Below, piece after piece: positions 20,901 to 29,134 of a stretch of DNA of 47,819 bases. Location of the stretch: NCBI GenBank assembly GCA_011389885.1, contig JAABTK010000030.1, positions 1 through 47,819 on the forward strand, given 5' to 3'. Made by a program: the position numbers and the translations under genes. Source of the stretch: Gammaproteobacteria bacterium (lineage in GTDB: Bacteria > Pseudomonadota > Gammaproteobacteria > Chromatiales > Chromatiaceae). Under the pieces are notes generated by a model. It was not told where the DNA came from and searched no databases. It saw nothing but the letters and a program-made list of their open reading frames with translations. Numbering within the stretch: position 1 is the first letter of the stretch; every line of letters begins with the position of its first letter.

Positions 20901-20990
20901 TTCCTGCGGCAACAAGAAGCGGTCTGGATGGCGGCCCTAAGCAAGGGCGGGAAGAAAAACCAGCGAAATGACGAAGGCAACGGCGCTTAG
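17901..20990 (+). CDS. Polyketide-synthase-like protein with KS and AT domains
   Basis: This is a 1029-residue protein. The ketosynthase (about residues 5-465) has all three catalytic positions: Cys209 in DAACASS, His344 in EAHGTG and His384 in KSMIGHCIPAAG. The acyltransferase (about 575-900) has LLFPGENSQY and the nucleophile Ser681 in GHSTG. The last part (about 985-1010) is a helix FQLMNSFLRQQEAVW, similar to a segment found after AT domains in PUFA-like synthases. There is no ACP, reductase or dehydratase here or next to it, so it must work with an ACP encoded elsewhere. No clear ribosome site precedes the ATG. It is flanked by repeat DNA on both sides. The product is unknown. Confidence 0.9.
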   Translation: MSQHSQQDIAIVGMSALFPRARDVDAFWGNILHQVDGIREPLPEWGAETFFDPTSGDINRIYTTKGGFLNEDSRFDPAAAGIMPKAVQGGEPDQFHALALARQALDSAALGDGFDGERCGVILGHGIHAHRANANGIQQGVVIDQTLGLLRALHSVDEAQLAQVREILRAKLPPIDVDAVPGLVPNVMTGRIANRLDLMGPNYIIDAACASSLIAAEAAMEELRRGRADVMLAGGVNTSTSALVYMVFCQLQALSPSSRIRPFDRGADGTLLGEGAGMLVLKRRADAERDGNTIYALLKAVGQSSDGKGKGVMAPRFEGEVLAMRRAYEQCGADPESIGLVEAHGTGIPLGDQTEIRALAEVLGQRRRPVADVALGSVKSMIGHCIPAAGSASLIKMALSLHHKVLPPTLCDEVNPDLGLDKTRFYVNTETRPWIHGGAAPRRAAVNAFGFGGVNTHAILEEYPESPDAAGAAFWPRLPADTVRPTLLVAAEADREALARRIDGWRQALAAGDGLARLAAGAWRRRSEGPWRCGLVVQDAADCATKLAQLEKAVSDPHKAALQTRSGVFFASEPETGRTALLFPGENSQYPEMLRDLAIHFPVVRRGFDFLDRLFAAERDLAPSQALFPPPTSLDAEQRDLLATRLQAMDLGSEAVFAADQALFHLLGRFGVRAQALLGHSTGENAALAASGLPQMSEAEAGNYIRKMNALYQRLESSGEIPAGVLLSVGAADLGQVHALADADPGLYLTMDNCTNQFILFGVEEAVARAEAALAAQGAICVRLPMGRAYHTELMRPMASAFGELFADIEIAPEGAFTLYSCVTAEPFPADRAGFLRTATDQYMRRVRFREAIERLYQDGVRAFVEVGPSSHLSAFVRDSLRGRPHTAVAANDRKGDDLRQLLILLGRLFVQGQDLALEALFEADRPPPPATVPFLPTDLPFIRLSAEEAGRVRELLGAASGPTPNRPEPGAAPRRTKAPAAAPKESADVMSGHFQLMNSFLRQQEAVWMAALSKGGKKNQRNDEGNGA

Positions 20991-21067
20991 CAACGCAGAG
21001 GACGCCGAGGACCGCGAGGGCGCAGAGGTGTTTCATGCTCGTGCCCCAGGTCTCCTTGGGGGCCAGC

Positions 21068-21327
21068 GGTGTTCAAACTCGCGTTTGACACTCCGTTCGA
21101 CGAACTGGCAACCCAGGCGCTTTCGGAGCGTACAGCACACGCAGAACCGCACAGCCCGAGGGCTTTACTCCATGCGGCCAAGCGAGGCTTCAGCGGCGGA
21201 CAGGCCTCCCCGGCCTGGAACGCGGGGACGATTAAGCATCAATTCCTCCGTACGCACTGCGGTCTTCTGCGCCCTCTGCGTTCCCAAAGGGCGTTGTTGC
21301 CGTTTTTTGAGCGCAGCGGAACTAGGC
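21068..21327 (+). repeat. Dispersed mosaic repeat, long copy A
   Basis: About 260 bases nearly matched by 39841-40094. Shared words in order: GTTTGACAC, CAACTGGCAACCCAGGCGC, CACAGCCCGAGGGCT (CACTGCCCGAGGGCT in the other copy), GGAACGCGGGGACG, CTCCGCGCGCTCTGCGG-type, GCGCCCTCTGCGTTCCCAA and TTGAGCGCAGCGGAACTAGG. It fills the gap between the KS-AT gene and the DUF302 gene. Confidence 0.9.
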
Positions 21328-21384
21328 CTGGACGAAGGGCGGCGGCTCCCGTGAGGGAGCATAGGCCCGAAACCCGGCGAGGGT

Positions 21385-21774
21385 TTAGTCGCTCAGGGCA
21401 TCGCGGACGCGTTCCATGCGGGTCTTTACGTCGCTGCCGAGGGCTTCCAGTTCAGGCCGTTGCACTAGGCCGAGCACGGCCAGCGGGTCCATGAAGCCCA
21501 CGACTACGTCGCCGGCGTCGTCCTCTCGCACCACCACGTTGCAGGGCAGCAGCAGGCCGACATCCGGCTCCGCCTCCAGGGCCTGGTTGGCCAGCTTGGG
21601 ATTGCAGGCCCCGAGGATCTTGTAGGGCCTTTTGTCGAGATCCAGTTTCTTTTTTAGGGTGGCCTGGACATCGATTTCGGTGAGTACGCCGAAGCCCTCG
21701 TCCTTGAGGGCCGCGGTCACCCGCGTCACCACCTCATCGAAATCGCCGCTCACCAGGGTTGTGAAACCGTACAT
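21385..21774 (-). CDS. DUF302 domain protein
   Basis: This is a 129-residue protein with one DUF302 domain: MYGFTTLVSGDFDEVVTRVTAALKDEGFGVLTEIDV, then GACNPKLANQAL and LLPCNVVVRED. Two Cys lie in conserved positions (GACNP and LPCNV). The role of the family is not established; members often sit near sulfur or redox genes. The start at 21774 follows AGGAGG by five bases; an upstream ATG twelve codons earlier lacks a site. It follows the small membrane peptide gene by 78 bases and may be cotranscribed with it. Confidence 0.88.
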   Translation of the reverse strand: MYGFTTLVSGDFDEVVTRVTAALKDEGFGVLTEIDVQATLKKKLDLDKRPYKILGACNPKLANQALEAEPDVGLLLPCNVVVREDDAGDVVVGFMDPLAVLGLVQRPELEALGSDVKTRMERVRDALSD

Positions 21775-21852
21775 TGCGCTCCTCCTGTTGTCTATCTTAA
21801 GGTTCGCCATGCACTATAGGCCATTTGCCGGCTGGGAAACAGTCTGCGGCGG

Positions 21853-21948
21853 TTATTCGCAACCATCCGCGCACAGGCTGCGCACCACGCGCACCAAACC
21901 GAGGATAAGCAGTAACATAGCCGCAAAGGCGAAGCTGTCGATAATCAT
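21853..21948 (-). CDS. Small single-span membrane peptide, 31 residues
   Basis: An ATG four bases after a GGAGG site starts a 31-residue frame: MIIDSFAFAAMLLLILGLVR, then VVRSLCADGCE. Residues 5-19 form one hydrophobic helix followed by positive residues, and a short tail carries two Cys three residues apart. The size resembles small subunits such as KdpF, but the sequence was not recognised. It lies just upstream of the DUF302 gene in the same direction and divergent from the next secreted protein. Ribosome site, membrane helix and stop together make a real gene likely. Confidence 0.65.
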   Translation of the reverse strand: MIIDSFAFAAMLLLILGLVRVVRSLCADGCE

Positions 21949-21973
21949 CAGACCTCCAAAAGTTGGAAAATTA

Positions 21974-21989
21974 GAATATGCTGATATTC
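21974..21989. promoter_or_regulatory. Perfect inverted repeat, possible operator
   Basis: GAATAT-GCTG-ATATTC is a perfect 6-4-6 inverted repeat in the 83-base gap between two divergent genes. A related palindrome, ATATTCGAATAT, precedes the diheme cytochrome gene at 25608. A shared regulator is possible but not shown. Confidence 0.4.
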
Positions 21990-22031
21990 AATCATACTGC
22001 CTGTGACAGGGCAAGGACCCAAGAGTTCAAA

Positions 22032-22514
22032 ATGCCCGGCGTATTGGGCTGTTTTCTTCGGATTGTGATGCTGTTGGCGGTTTTGCCCACGGCGCAGGCG
22101 GCGGAGCCCCAGGTTTGGGGCTATGGGGTGCAGGGCTGTGCGCCCTATATGGAGACCTTTATCGGGCAGGCGAACAAGGATCCGCGGGCGGTGTCCGAGT
22201 TCCGCTTGTACCGCGAATGGCTGGCCGGCGTCATTAGCGGCATGAGCGCCGCCACCGCCATGGATGTCTTGCAGGGTCTCGAACTGGAAGAGGCGCTGAA
22301 GCGGCTGCACGCCCTGTGCCAGCAACAGGCGTCGGAGGATGTGTTCACCATGGCCATGACCCTGGTGCGAGAACGCAACACGCCGAATGCCGCCCCGGCT
22401 TCGCGCCCGGCCGCGCCCGCCCCGCGCACCGAAGGCTATGCGCGACCGAGCCCGGAGGCGCGCGCGGATTGCGGCCCGGCCGGCTCCATCGCCACCGCGG
22501 GCGGCTGTCGTTAG
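22032..22514 (+). CDS. Secreted protein of unknown function
   Basis: This is a 160-residue protein with a clear signal peptide (MPGVLGCFLRIVMLLAVLPTAQA, then AEPQ). The mature part has Cys in GCAPYMETF and ALCQQQ, and a helical segment EWLAGVISGMSAATAMDVL. The layout recalls the small Rap1a/Tai-type periplasmic fold, but this is a weak resemblance. The last 50 residues are Pro/Ala-rich and end with two Cys. The start at 22032 is chosen because it opens the signal peptide; the ribosome site is weak. A divergent small membrane peptide gene lies upstream. Confidence 0.65.
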   Translation: MPGVLGCFLRIVMLLAVLPTAQAAEPQVWGYGVQGCAPYMETFIGQANKDPRAVSEFRLYREWLAGVISGMSAATAMDVLQGLELEEALKRLHALCQQQASEDVFTMAMTLVRERNTPNAAPASRPAAPAPRTEGYARPSPEARADCGPAGSIATAGGCR

Positions 22515-23308
22515 CGCAACCCCCAACAGGCGGCCCCGAAACACCGCGCCCGAAGCCCGGGCTTGAGTCCGGCATAGCCGGGCCGCCGCCAGGGTCGTCC
22601 CGGCTAAAGCCGCAACCTCCTCGGGGTGGCTTTGGAGGTTGCGGCATAGTCAGCCCGGACTCGGAACCGTAGCGACGGCCGCGCGTTGGAGTACACGCCT
22701 TGGCGTGTGCGCGCCGCCCGCACAGCCCGAGGGCCGTACTCCCTAGTACGCCTGCGCCTCGGTGTCGCAAGCAACCTAGGCGCTCTCGGAACGCAGGGCA
22801 CGCGGGGAGCCGCAGAAGGCGCAGAGAAGAAAAGGTTTGTTTCTTAGCGCCCTTTGCGTCTTGACGAGAGGGCCTTCGGCGCCGATCGACCCGTGTCGGG
22901 AATAGGCTGTGCCGAGGAACGAGGCGCATCGCCTGGACTTGGGGGCGCGACCGGTGCGCCTGCGCCTCGGTGTCGGAAGCAACCTGGGCGCTTTCGGGAC
23001 GCAGGGCGCCGCAGAGGGCGCAAAGAGGCGTTTCGATTGTAAAGGATAAGCGCCGCACCCGAAATCCGCCGCTTCAGCGGCGAATGCACTTCGCTGGCCC
23101 GCCCCCTGTATGACCGCGGGCTCGAAGCGTACACGCCTTGGCCCCGGCGCGTAACCGGAAACCCGCACAGCCCGAGGGCTGTACTCCAGGCGGCTAGGCG
23201 GCGCTTTGGCGCCGGGCAGGCGCAAGCCAGCAAAAAAACTCCTCCGCGCGCTCTGCGGTTCTCTGCGTCTGCTTGTGCGCGGCGGAACTAGCTCGAAACC
23301 CCTAGCCC
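22515..23308. repeat. 794-base repeat-filled gap
   Basis: No credible gene is seen. Four parts can be recognised: 22687-22745 and 23122-23295, members of the dispersed mosaic family (GCACAGCCCGAGGGC with flanking words); 22806-22948, the reverse complement of 1548-1690; and a direct repeat of about 78 bases between 22747-22825 and 22956-23033, sharing CGCCTGCGCCTCGGTGTCG and GAAGCAACCTGGGCGCT-like words. The hairpin TCCTCGGGGTGGC region near 22618 was not explained. Confidence 0.8.
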
Positions 23309-24520
23309 CTAACGGCTAACCCTAGGCTGCAAGCCAAGCTTGGCCGGGAGATGCACCTGGATCATGGCGCCGCCCCCGGGCCGAGGGAGCACTTGGATCA
23401 TGCCGTCGTGTAGTTTGACCAGGTTGCGGGCGATGGTGAGTCCGAGCCCCGCGCCGTCGTGGGTCCGGGTATCGATCGGCTCCAACTGCACGAAGGGGTC
23501 GAATACCCGGGCGGCGTCCGTGTCCTGAATACCCGGTCCGTTGTCCCAGACCGCTAGGTTGAGGTAGCCGCTGTCGGCATCGAAGCGGGCGTTCAGGCCG
23601 ATTTGCCCGCCGGGCGGGGCGTACTTCAACGCATTGTCCAACAGATTGCCCAGCACCTGTTGAATTGAGCCCTCGCGAATGGCCATTTCCAGCTTCGGTA
23701 AATGGGCATAGTTCCGTTTGATTTGGATTTCCTTGGTTGCGGCGGGAATGCTGAAGGTGCTGACCACTTCGTCGCACAGCTCGGAGATGTCGGTTTGCTT
23801 GGGCAGCGGCCCCCCGTTCGGGTGCGGTTCCTCGCCGCGGGCCGCTACTTGCAAAATGGCTTCCACCAAGCGCAGCAGGCGCCAACCGCTCTGTTCGATC
23901 ACCCGCAGGTAGTCTGCATCCTTGCCGCGCAGTTGTGAAGATAGCAACTGCACCATGCCCAGAATGCCGTTTAGCGGATTGCGAAACTCGTGATTCATCA
24001 TGCGCAAAAAGTCCTCCTTGACCCGCAACGCCTTCTCCAAACCCGCATTGGTTTCCACCAGGGCGGCGTTGGCCGCTTGCAGTTGCGCGGTGCGTGCGCT
24101 CACCTGGCGTTCCAGCTCCTGGTTATGCGCCTGCAACGAGCGTTGCAGCTCCATGATCCGAATATGCACCCGCACGCGGGCCAGCACCACCTGGTCGTTA
24201 AAGGGTTTCGCGACATAGTCCACGCCCCCGATCTCGAAGGCCTTGACCTTGTCCAGCGGCTCGTCGAGGGCGCTTAGGAAGATCACCGGGATATCCTTGG
24301 TGGCCGGGTTGGCCTTCAAGCGGCGGCAGGCCTCGTAGCCATCCATGTCCGGCATGCGGATATCAAGCAGGATCAGGTCGGCGGGGCTGTGCTCCAATGC
24401 GCGCAAGGCGACCTTGCCGCTATTGGCCGGCCGCACGGTGTAGCCGTGAGTGGTCAATAACCGACGCAGCACCCCGAGATTGTCCGGGTTGTCATCGACG
24501 ATCAGAATGGTGTTGCCCAT
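23309..24520 (-). CDS. Response regulator-histidine kinase hybrid
   Basis: This 403-residue cytoplasmic protein has a receiver domain first (residues 1-120, phospho-acceptor Asp53 in LLDIRMPDMDG), then a coiled coil (about 125-168), a HisKA domain with His177 in MMNHEFRNPLNG, and an ATPase domain with the N box NLLDNALKYAPPGG, DNGPGI and GAGLGLTIARNLV. The receiver-first order suggests it is a secondary kinase that is itself controlled by another kinase. AAGGT lies six bases before the ATG. No partner gene is adjacent. The downstream target is unknown. Confidence 0.93.
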   Translation of the reverse strand: MGNTILIVDDNPDNLGVLRRLLTTHGYTVRPANSGKVALRALEHSPADLILLDIRMPDMDGYEACRRLKANPATKDIPVIFLSALDEPLDKVKAFEIGGVDYVAKPFNDQVVLARVRVHIRIMELQRSLQAHNQELERQVSARTAQLQAANAALVETNAGLEKALRVKEDFLRMMNHEFRNPLNGILGMVQLLSSQLRGKDADYLRVIEQSGWRLLRLVEAILQVAARGEEPHPNGGPLPKQTDISELCDEVVSTFSIPAATKEIQIKRNYAHLPKLEMAIREGSIQQVLGNLLDNALKYAPPGGQIGLNARFDADSGYLNLAVWDNGPGIQDTDAARVFDPFVQLEPIDTRTHDGAGLGLTIARNLVKLHDGMIQVLPRPGGGAMIQVHLPAKLGLQPRVSR

Positions 24521-24646
24521 GGGGACCTTACCTTGGAAATACGAAAAGCGGTTGCGAGGGATTTGAGTAGGCCGGTTATTAGCGGCCGGTGCAAGTGCTA
24601 AAAACCACTGCGCATAGGGTTTTCCGGCAACTGGGGATTATACCAA

Positions 24647-25501
24647 CTATCGCGCCCCGCTGCCGGAAGCAATTCGCAAAATCCGATCCATCAGGGCGTC
24701 GGGCAGGATTCGCCGCAGATACGCGAACACATAGGTTGGCAGTGTGACAGGGTAGCGAATCTTTGGGCGAGGGCTCTCCAGGGCGTGAATCACCTTCTTC
24801 AGCACCGCCTCGGGCGGCAAGGTGAAGGGGGCGGCGGACCCTTCCTGATCGAGGCGCGCCTGGATGGCCTCGTATTGCGCGGCATGAAAGCTATGCTCGG
24901 GATCGATATTGGCCTGCCACTTTTGCAGGGCGTTGGCCCGAAACCGGCTGGCGATGGGGCCGGGCTCGATCAGGCTGATGCTGATGCCGCTGCCATGCAG
25001 CTCTTGGCGCAGGGTGTCGGTGAGCCCCTCCAGGGCGAATTTGCTGGCGTTGTAGGCCCCGCGGTAGGCCATGGCCGTGCGGCCGAGCACCGAGCTGTTT
25101 TGGATGATGCGCCCCTCGTGCTGCTGGCGCATCACCGGGATCACGCGGCGGGTCAGATCATGCCAGCCAAACAGGTTGGTTTCGAACTGGGCGCGCAGCA
25201 CATCCCGCGTCAGGTCCTCCACGGCCCCGGGTTGGCCATAGGCGCCGTTATTGAACAGGGCGTAGAGTCGCCCCCCGGTGCGCCCCAACACCTGCTCCAG
25301 CGCCGCACTGACGCTTTCGGGCTGATCCAGGTCGAGGACCAAGGACTCCAGCCCTTCGGCATTGAGGCGTTCCACGTCTTGCTCGCGACGCGCGGTGGCG
25401 AATACGCGGTAGCCCCGCGAATGCAGGCCGCGGGCGGCGCATAGACCGATGCCGCTGGAACAGCCGGTGATGAGAACACTGCGATGGAGTCTTGGGATCA
25501 T
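24647..25501 (-). CDS. Short-chain dehydrogenase/reductase
   Basis: This is a 284-residue classical SDR enzyme using NAD(P). TGCSSGIG at residues 12-19 binds the cofactor, NNGAYG is at 84-89, and the active site has Ser136/137, Tyr150 and Lys154 in YNASK. An Arg after the second strand (TARRE) suggests NADP. The C-terminal extension (about 230-284) ends with a hydrophobic stretch LPTYVFAYLRRILPDAL, which may associate with membrane. The substrate is not known. It is a single gene; the divergent neighbour is the diheme cytochrome. Confidence 0.9.
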   Translation of the reverse strand: MIPRLHRSVLITGCSSGIGLCAARGLHSRGYRVFATARREQDVERLNAEGLESLVLDLDQPESVSAALEQVLGRTGGRLYALFNNGAYGQPGAVEDLTRDVLRAQFETNLFGWHDLTRRVIPVMRQQHEGRIIQNSSVLGRTAMAYRGAYNASKFALEGLTDTLRQELHGSGISISLIEPGPIASRFRANALQKWQANIDPEHSFHAAQYEAIQARLDQEGSAAPFTLPPEAVLKKVIHALESPRPKIRYPVTLPTYVFAYLRRILPDALMDRILRIASGSGAR

Positions 25502-25607
25502 GGCGCGGGGGGGGTGAAGTCAGGGCCTCGGGTCGGGGTGTTAGCCGGTGCGTGCTTGGGCTTTGCAACAGCATACCCGGTTCCGGATTCGACTGCCAGA
25601 GATTAGG

Positions 25608-25619
25608 ATATTCGAATAT
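25608..25619. promoter_or_regulatory. Palindrome before the diheme cytochrome gene
   Basis: ATATTCGAATAT is a perfect 12-base palindrome followed by AATAAAAAAATAAAAA, in an AT-rich patch 113 bases before the cytochrome start. It could be an operator or part of the promoter. ATTC/GAAT half-sites are known for ArsR-type sulfide sensors, but the spacing here differs. Confidence 0.4.
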
Positions 25620-25731
25620 AATAAAAAAATAAAAAGGTGATTGGAATCATGAAGTTCTTGCATTTTGTAGGGGACTGCCGTTAGTCTTTGGCGTAATATC
25701 ATTAGGTTTCCAGCGGGGAGGAATAAACGAC

Positions 25732-26565
25732 GTGAGTTTCCGAAAAAAGGCGCTTTTTGCCGGTGTTTTTTGCGCGCTCGGGCTGATGGGCGCCGGGTCT
25801 GTTATGGCGCAGCCGGGGCCGATTGCCGCCGCTGAGGTGGAACAGGCCTTGGATCTGGAGCCGAATCTTGAGAATGGCAAGCGGGTGTTTCACACCTGCG
25901 CGGTGTGTCACACCCCGGAAGGCTGGGGGATGGAGAACGGGGCCTATCCGCAGATCGCGGGCCAGTTGGCGGACGTAATCATTAAGCAATTGGCGGATAT
26001 TCGGGCACGCAACCGAAATAACCCCACTATGTACCCGTTCACCTCGCCGCAGTTGCTCGGCGGAACCCAGGAGATCGCGGACGTGGCGGCCTATATCGCG
26101 GCCCTGCCGATGAATCCGCGAAACGGCATCGGGCCGGGCATGGAGTTGGACTACGGGAAGAGGTTATACAAAGAGAATTGCGTGGATTGCCATGGCGAAC
26201 GCGGGGAGGGCAGTGAGCATAAGCACGCCCCGGCGATTTACGGCCAGCATTACAACTACCTGGTGCGCCAGTTTGAATGGATTCGCACCGGCCAGCGGCG
26301 CAATGCGGATGAAGAGATGGTGGAACAGATCCAGCGCTTCAGTCCGCGCGAGGTGTCGGCGGTGTTGGATTATGTGTCGCGGCTTCCTCCGCCTGCCGAC
26401 CAGGTGGCGGAACCGGGCTGGCAGAACCCGGACTTTCCGAAGTTCGCGCGTAGCGGCCGTCCGGGGATGCAGCCGCCGATGCGCCCGCAGTTCCCGTACC
26501 GCCATTATCCGCAACGGCCCGAGCGGCCCGAGCCGCCGGAGCACCTGCGTCGGCCTCAGAACTGA
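25732..26565 (+). CDS. Periplasmic diheme cytochrome c
   Basis: This is a 277-residue protein with a signal peptide (residues 1-26, MSFRKKALFAGVF... VMA). It has two class I cytochrome c domains with heme sites CAVCH (56-60) and CVDCH (150-154); LLGGTQEIADVAAYIAALPM carries the Met-ligand region of domain one. The tail (about 235-277) is rich in Pro, Arg and Gln (YPQRPERPEPPEHLRRP), unlike cytochrome c4. The GTG start follows a good GGGAGGAATAA site. It is oriented towards the leftward fcc group, with its stop and fccB separated by 538 bases of repeat DNA. A role in the sulfide electron path is inferred. Confidence 0.9.
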   Translation: MSFRKKALFAGVFCALGLMGAGSVMAQPGPIAAAEVEQALDLEPNLENGKRVFHTCAVCHTPEGWGMENGAYPQIAGQLADVIIKQLADIRARNRNNPTMYPFTSPQLLGGTQEIADVAAYIAALPMNPRNGIGPGMELDYGKRLYKENCVDCHGERGEGSEHKHAPAIYGQHYNYLVRQFEWIRTGQRRNADEEMVEQIQRFSPREVSAVLDYVSRLPPPADQVAEPGWQNPDFPKFARSGRPGMQPPMRPQFPYRHYPQRPERPEPPEHLRRPQN

Positions 26566-27051
26566 GGCTTAGTGCAGCCGCGCACAAGTAGCGGAGATAA
26601 CCGATCACAGTGGCCTTGCGGAACGCAGAGCCCGCGAAGAACCGCAGGGCGTAGAGAGGGTTTCGGCTAAAAGCTGGACACGCGTTTTCCAGCGCCGCAA
26701 AAACACAGCCAAACCGCGGGCGGTTATCGCACGCTACACAATGGCCGAGGCTTCTGAACCCGCTCGGCGGTCATCGGCCCTTTCCCCCGGAGGCGGTCGG
26801 GGGGAGGGTTGCGGCGAGAAGGGCGTAAGCCCATGAGTTCAGCCGAGCCTCCCGGCCCCGTCGGGGGAGGGAATCCTTGGTTCGACGAAGCGGGCTGATC
26901 CAGGATCAAGCAACCGTCAACGGCCACGGAAATCCTTAACCCCAATTCCGCTGCGGCCTCTGCGTCCCTAAGCGTCGTTGTTTCCGTTATTTACGGCAGG
27001 CGTACAGGGCTATTGGCGGGTCCTTGGCGGGTCCCGCTTTTTTTTGCGCGC
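26566..27051. other. Repeat-rich gap between the cytochrome and fccB
   Basis: No gene is seen. Around 26617-26665 lie GGAACGCAGAG, GAAGAACCGCAGGGCG and GAGAGGG, degenerate forms of the dispersed repeat; near 26947-26990 lie GCGGCCTCTGCGTCCC and GTTGTTTCCGTTATTT, the end words of the same family (compare 40021-40085). Between them CCCCCGGAGGCGGTCGGGGG and GTCGGGGGAGGGAATCC are GC-rich with self-complementary pieces. Confidence 0.55.
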
Positions 27052-27083
27052 AAAAAAACAGGGCCTTTCGGCCCTGTTTTTCC
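27052..27083 (-). terminator. Terminator of the fcc operon
   Basis: The stem AACAGGGCC-TTTC-GGCCCTGTT is bordered by A-run and T-run, so it works in either direction. It lies about 20 bases after the fccB stop codon. Confidence 0.92.
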
Positions 27084-27103
27084 TTCAGCAGGAGATCAAC
27101 CGA

Positions 27104-28393
27104 TCAGCCGAAGATGTCGCTGGTGATGTTTTTGAACCAGCTGTGGGCGTACTGCACCTCGCGGGCCAGGGTCTCGTCGCTGGCATCGGCCGGGGTCAGG
27201 CCGCCGTTGATGCTGACGATCTTGGACTTGTCGTCAGCCAAGCGATAGACCGCAGCCACCGAGAAGCCATAGTTCTCACCCGCGATGGAGTAGCAGGTGT
27301 TCACATAGGCCGGGATCGGCGCCTCTTGGCCGTTCAGCAGGGCCGCCACGGCGGCGGCGCAGACCTTGGCCTGGGAGTTGGCCGAGTAGCCCGACTTGGG
27401 CATGCCGGTGGCCACGCTGGCATCGCCGAGCACATGGATGCCCGGGTGCAGGGTGGATTCGAAGGTTTGAAGATCCACCGGGCACCAGCCGGAGTCGTCG
27501 GTCAGGCCCGCGGTGAAGGCGATCTTGCCGGCCTTCTGGTCCGGGATCACGTTCAGCACGTCGGCCTTGATTTCATCCCCGAAGGCGGTGGTGACGCTCA
27601 TGGCGTCGGCGTTCACCTTGACCACCCCGGCCTCTTCCTGCTTGCCGCGCCACTCGATTAAGGCGTTGTCGGTTTCGTAGCCGTACAGGCGTTTCCAGGC
27701 GTCTGTGAACAGGCCCATCTTGGAGAACTTCTGCTTGGGATCAAGGATCAGGACCTTGGACTTGGGCTTGCTGCGCTTCAGATACATGGCGATCTGGCTG
27801 GCGCGCTCGTATGGCCCGGGCGGGCAACGGAAGGGGTTGTTCGGGGCCGCGATGACCACGGTGCCGCCATCCTTCATGGATTCGAGCTGGGCGCGCAGGG
27901 TCTTGGTCTGCGAGCCGGCCTTCCAGGCGTGGGGGATCTTCTGCGCCACCTCGGCGTCGTAGCCGTCGAGGGAATCGTACTTGAAGTCGATGCCCGGGGC
28001 GACGATGCAACGATCATAGAAAAAATCGGTGCCGCCGGCGGTGGTGACCTTTTTGTCGGTCGGGTTGATCGCTTTCACGGTGTCGTTGACGACTTTCACC
28101 CCGTGGCCTGCGAGACCCTTGTAGCCGAACTTAATGGAGTCGAGTTCGCGGTCGCCGCTGAGCACTTCGTTGCTCAGGTAGCAGGTGTAGTAGTGCTTGT
28201 CGGCCTCGATCAGGGTGACTTCGCAGCCGGGGTCGGCGATGCGCAGGTATTTGGCCGCGGTGGCGCCGGCAGTGCCGCCGCCGACGATCACCACGCGCTT
28301 GGTGGCGCCGAGGGCAAGATAAGGAACGCCGGCCATGCCGATGGCGGTCGCGGCGCCTGCGGTTTGGATAAAACCTCTACGAGTAATCTTCAT
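27104..28393 (-). CDS. fccB: Flavocytochrome c sulfide dehydrogenase, flavoprotein subunit
   Basis: This 429-residue periplasmic flavoprotein oxidises sulfide to sulfur/polysulfide. It has a Tat signal with RRGFIQ at residues 5-10 and probable cleavage after residue 29. [12 protein letters not shown] binds FAD. Cys71 in [10 protein letters not shown] corresponds to Cys42 of the mature Allochromatium enzyme, which holds FAD covalently. Cys190 in [11 protein letters not shown] and Cys367 in VNTCYSIAG correspond to the redox-active disulfide. The C-terminal FCSD domain is complete. AGGAGG precedes the ATG. It lies 23 bases after fccA and is cotranscribed with it; a terminator follows. Confidence 0.97.
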   Translation of the reverse strand: MKITRRGFIQTAGAATAIGMAGVPYLALGATKRVVIVGGGTAGATAAKYLRIADPGCEVTLIEADKHYYTCYLSNEVLSGDRELDSIKFGYKGLAGHGVKVVNDTVKAINPTDKKVTTAGGTDFFYDRCIVAPGIDFKYDSLDGYDAEVAQKIPHAWKAGSQTKTLRAQLESMKDGGTVVIAAPNNPFRCPPGPYERASQIAMYLKRSKPKSKVLILDPKQKFSKMGLFTDAWKRLYGYETDNALIEWRGKQEEAGVVKVNADAMSVTTAFGDEIKADVLNVIPDQKAGKIAFTAGLTDDSGWCPVDLQTFESTLHPGIHVLGDASVATGMPKSGYSANSQAKVCAAAVAALLNGQEAPIPAYVNTCYSIAGENYGFSVAAVYRLADDKSKIVSINGGLTPADASDETLAREVQYAHSWFKNITSDIFG

Positions 28394-28416
28394 ATTGAGT
28401 TGCCTCCTCTGCTGGC

Positions 28417-29025
28417 TTACTGCTGGCTGGCGTAGTAGCTAAGAAGCGCATGCACCGCATCGTTGCCGTAGCGTTCGTGCATTTGCTGCATTTTCTTAGC
28501 CATTTTCTTGGGGGCTTCGCGGTCGCCGGCTTGGAAGTCTTGCATGGTCCACTTGAGATAAGGGGTCCACTGCCCGGCCATGGGGCTGCCGTCTTCGCCC
28601 GAAACGCCGCCGTCTTCATGGCACTTTTCGCAAAAATGCTCGTGCAGCTTGGCGCCGTTCTTCACTGCGCTTTCGTCGTAGTCCTGGGTGGCGCTGGCGA
28701 ATTCGTTGGCGCCGAAGGCTTCGGCCATCTTTTCCAGCTCTTCTTCGGAGTAGCCGGCGGCGATGCGGCCCATGATGGTGGACTTGATGTCACCGCTGGC
28801 GTAGCCCTGCATCACCTCGATAAAGTATTCCTTATCAAAGCCGGCGATGGTGGGCGTTGCGGGACCGTCGCTGACGCCATCGGTGCCGTGGCAGCCGGCG
28901 CAGGTGTTGGCCAGCATCTGGCCGTCGGCGCCGGTCATGGTGTTTTCCGCCGCGAAGGCGACGGAAGAGGCGCCCAGTGTCAGGCCGGCGATTATAAACG
29001 CCTTGCGGATGAGTTTGTTCGGCAT
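28417..29025 (-). CDS. fccA: Flavocytochrome c diheme cytochrome subunit
   Basis: This is a 202-residue cytochrome that accepts electrons from FccB. The signal peptide spans residues 1-25 ([18 protein letters not shown]... FAA). Heme sites are CAGCH (42-46) and CEKCH (132-136), one in each half, as in the diheme FccA of purple sulfur bacteria. The start at 29025 is set by an AGGAGG site; the frame is open upstream but shows no homology. It is the first gene of the fccAB pair. A 205-base gap with a strong hairpin separates it from the ankyrin gene. Confidence 0.96.
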   Translation of the reverse strand: MPNKLIRKAFIIAGLTLGASSVAFAAENTMTGADGQMLANTCAGCHGTDGVSDGPATPTIAGFDKEYFIEVMQGYASGDIKSTIMGRIAAGYSEEELEKMAEAFGANEFASATQDYDESAVKNGAKLHEHFCEKCHEDGGVSGEDGSPMAGQWTPYLKWTMQDFQAGDREAPKKMAKKMQQMHERYGNDAVHALLSYYASQQ

Positions 29026-29134
29026 ATTACCTCCTTCAGATTGTTTCAGGCATACCGGGTTTTGGGCAAAGGTACCGGACGGAATCCGATGCTGCTTGGG
29101 GCGAGCCCGAGGGCCCGGGACACTTTGCGTTGTA

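Noticed and set aside
22345-23233. Open frames of 118 to 237 codons in the repeat-filled gap
   Set aside because: They arise from GC-rich repeat DNA; the same peptide fragments (LCG, ALRPESAQ) appear in several copies and frames, with no ribosome site or fold-like pattern.
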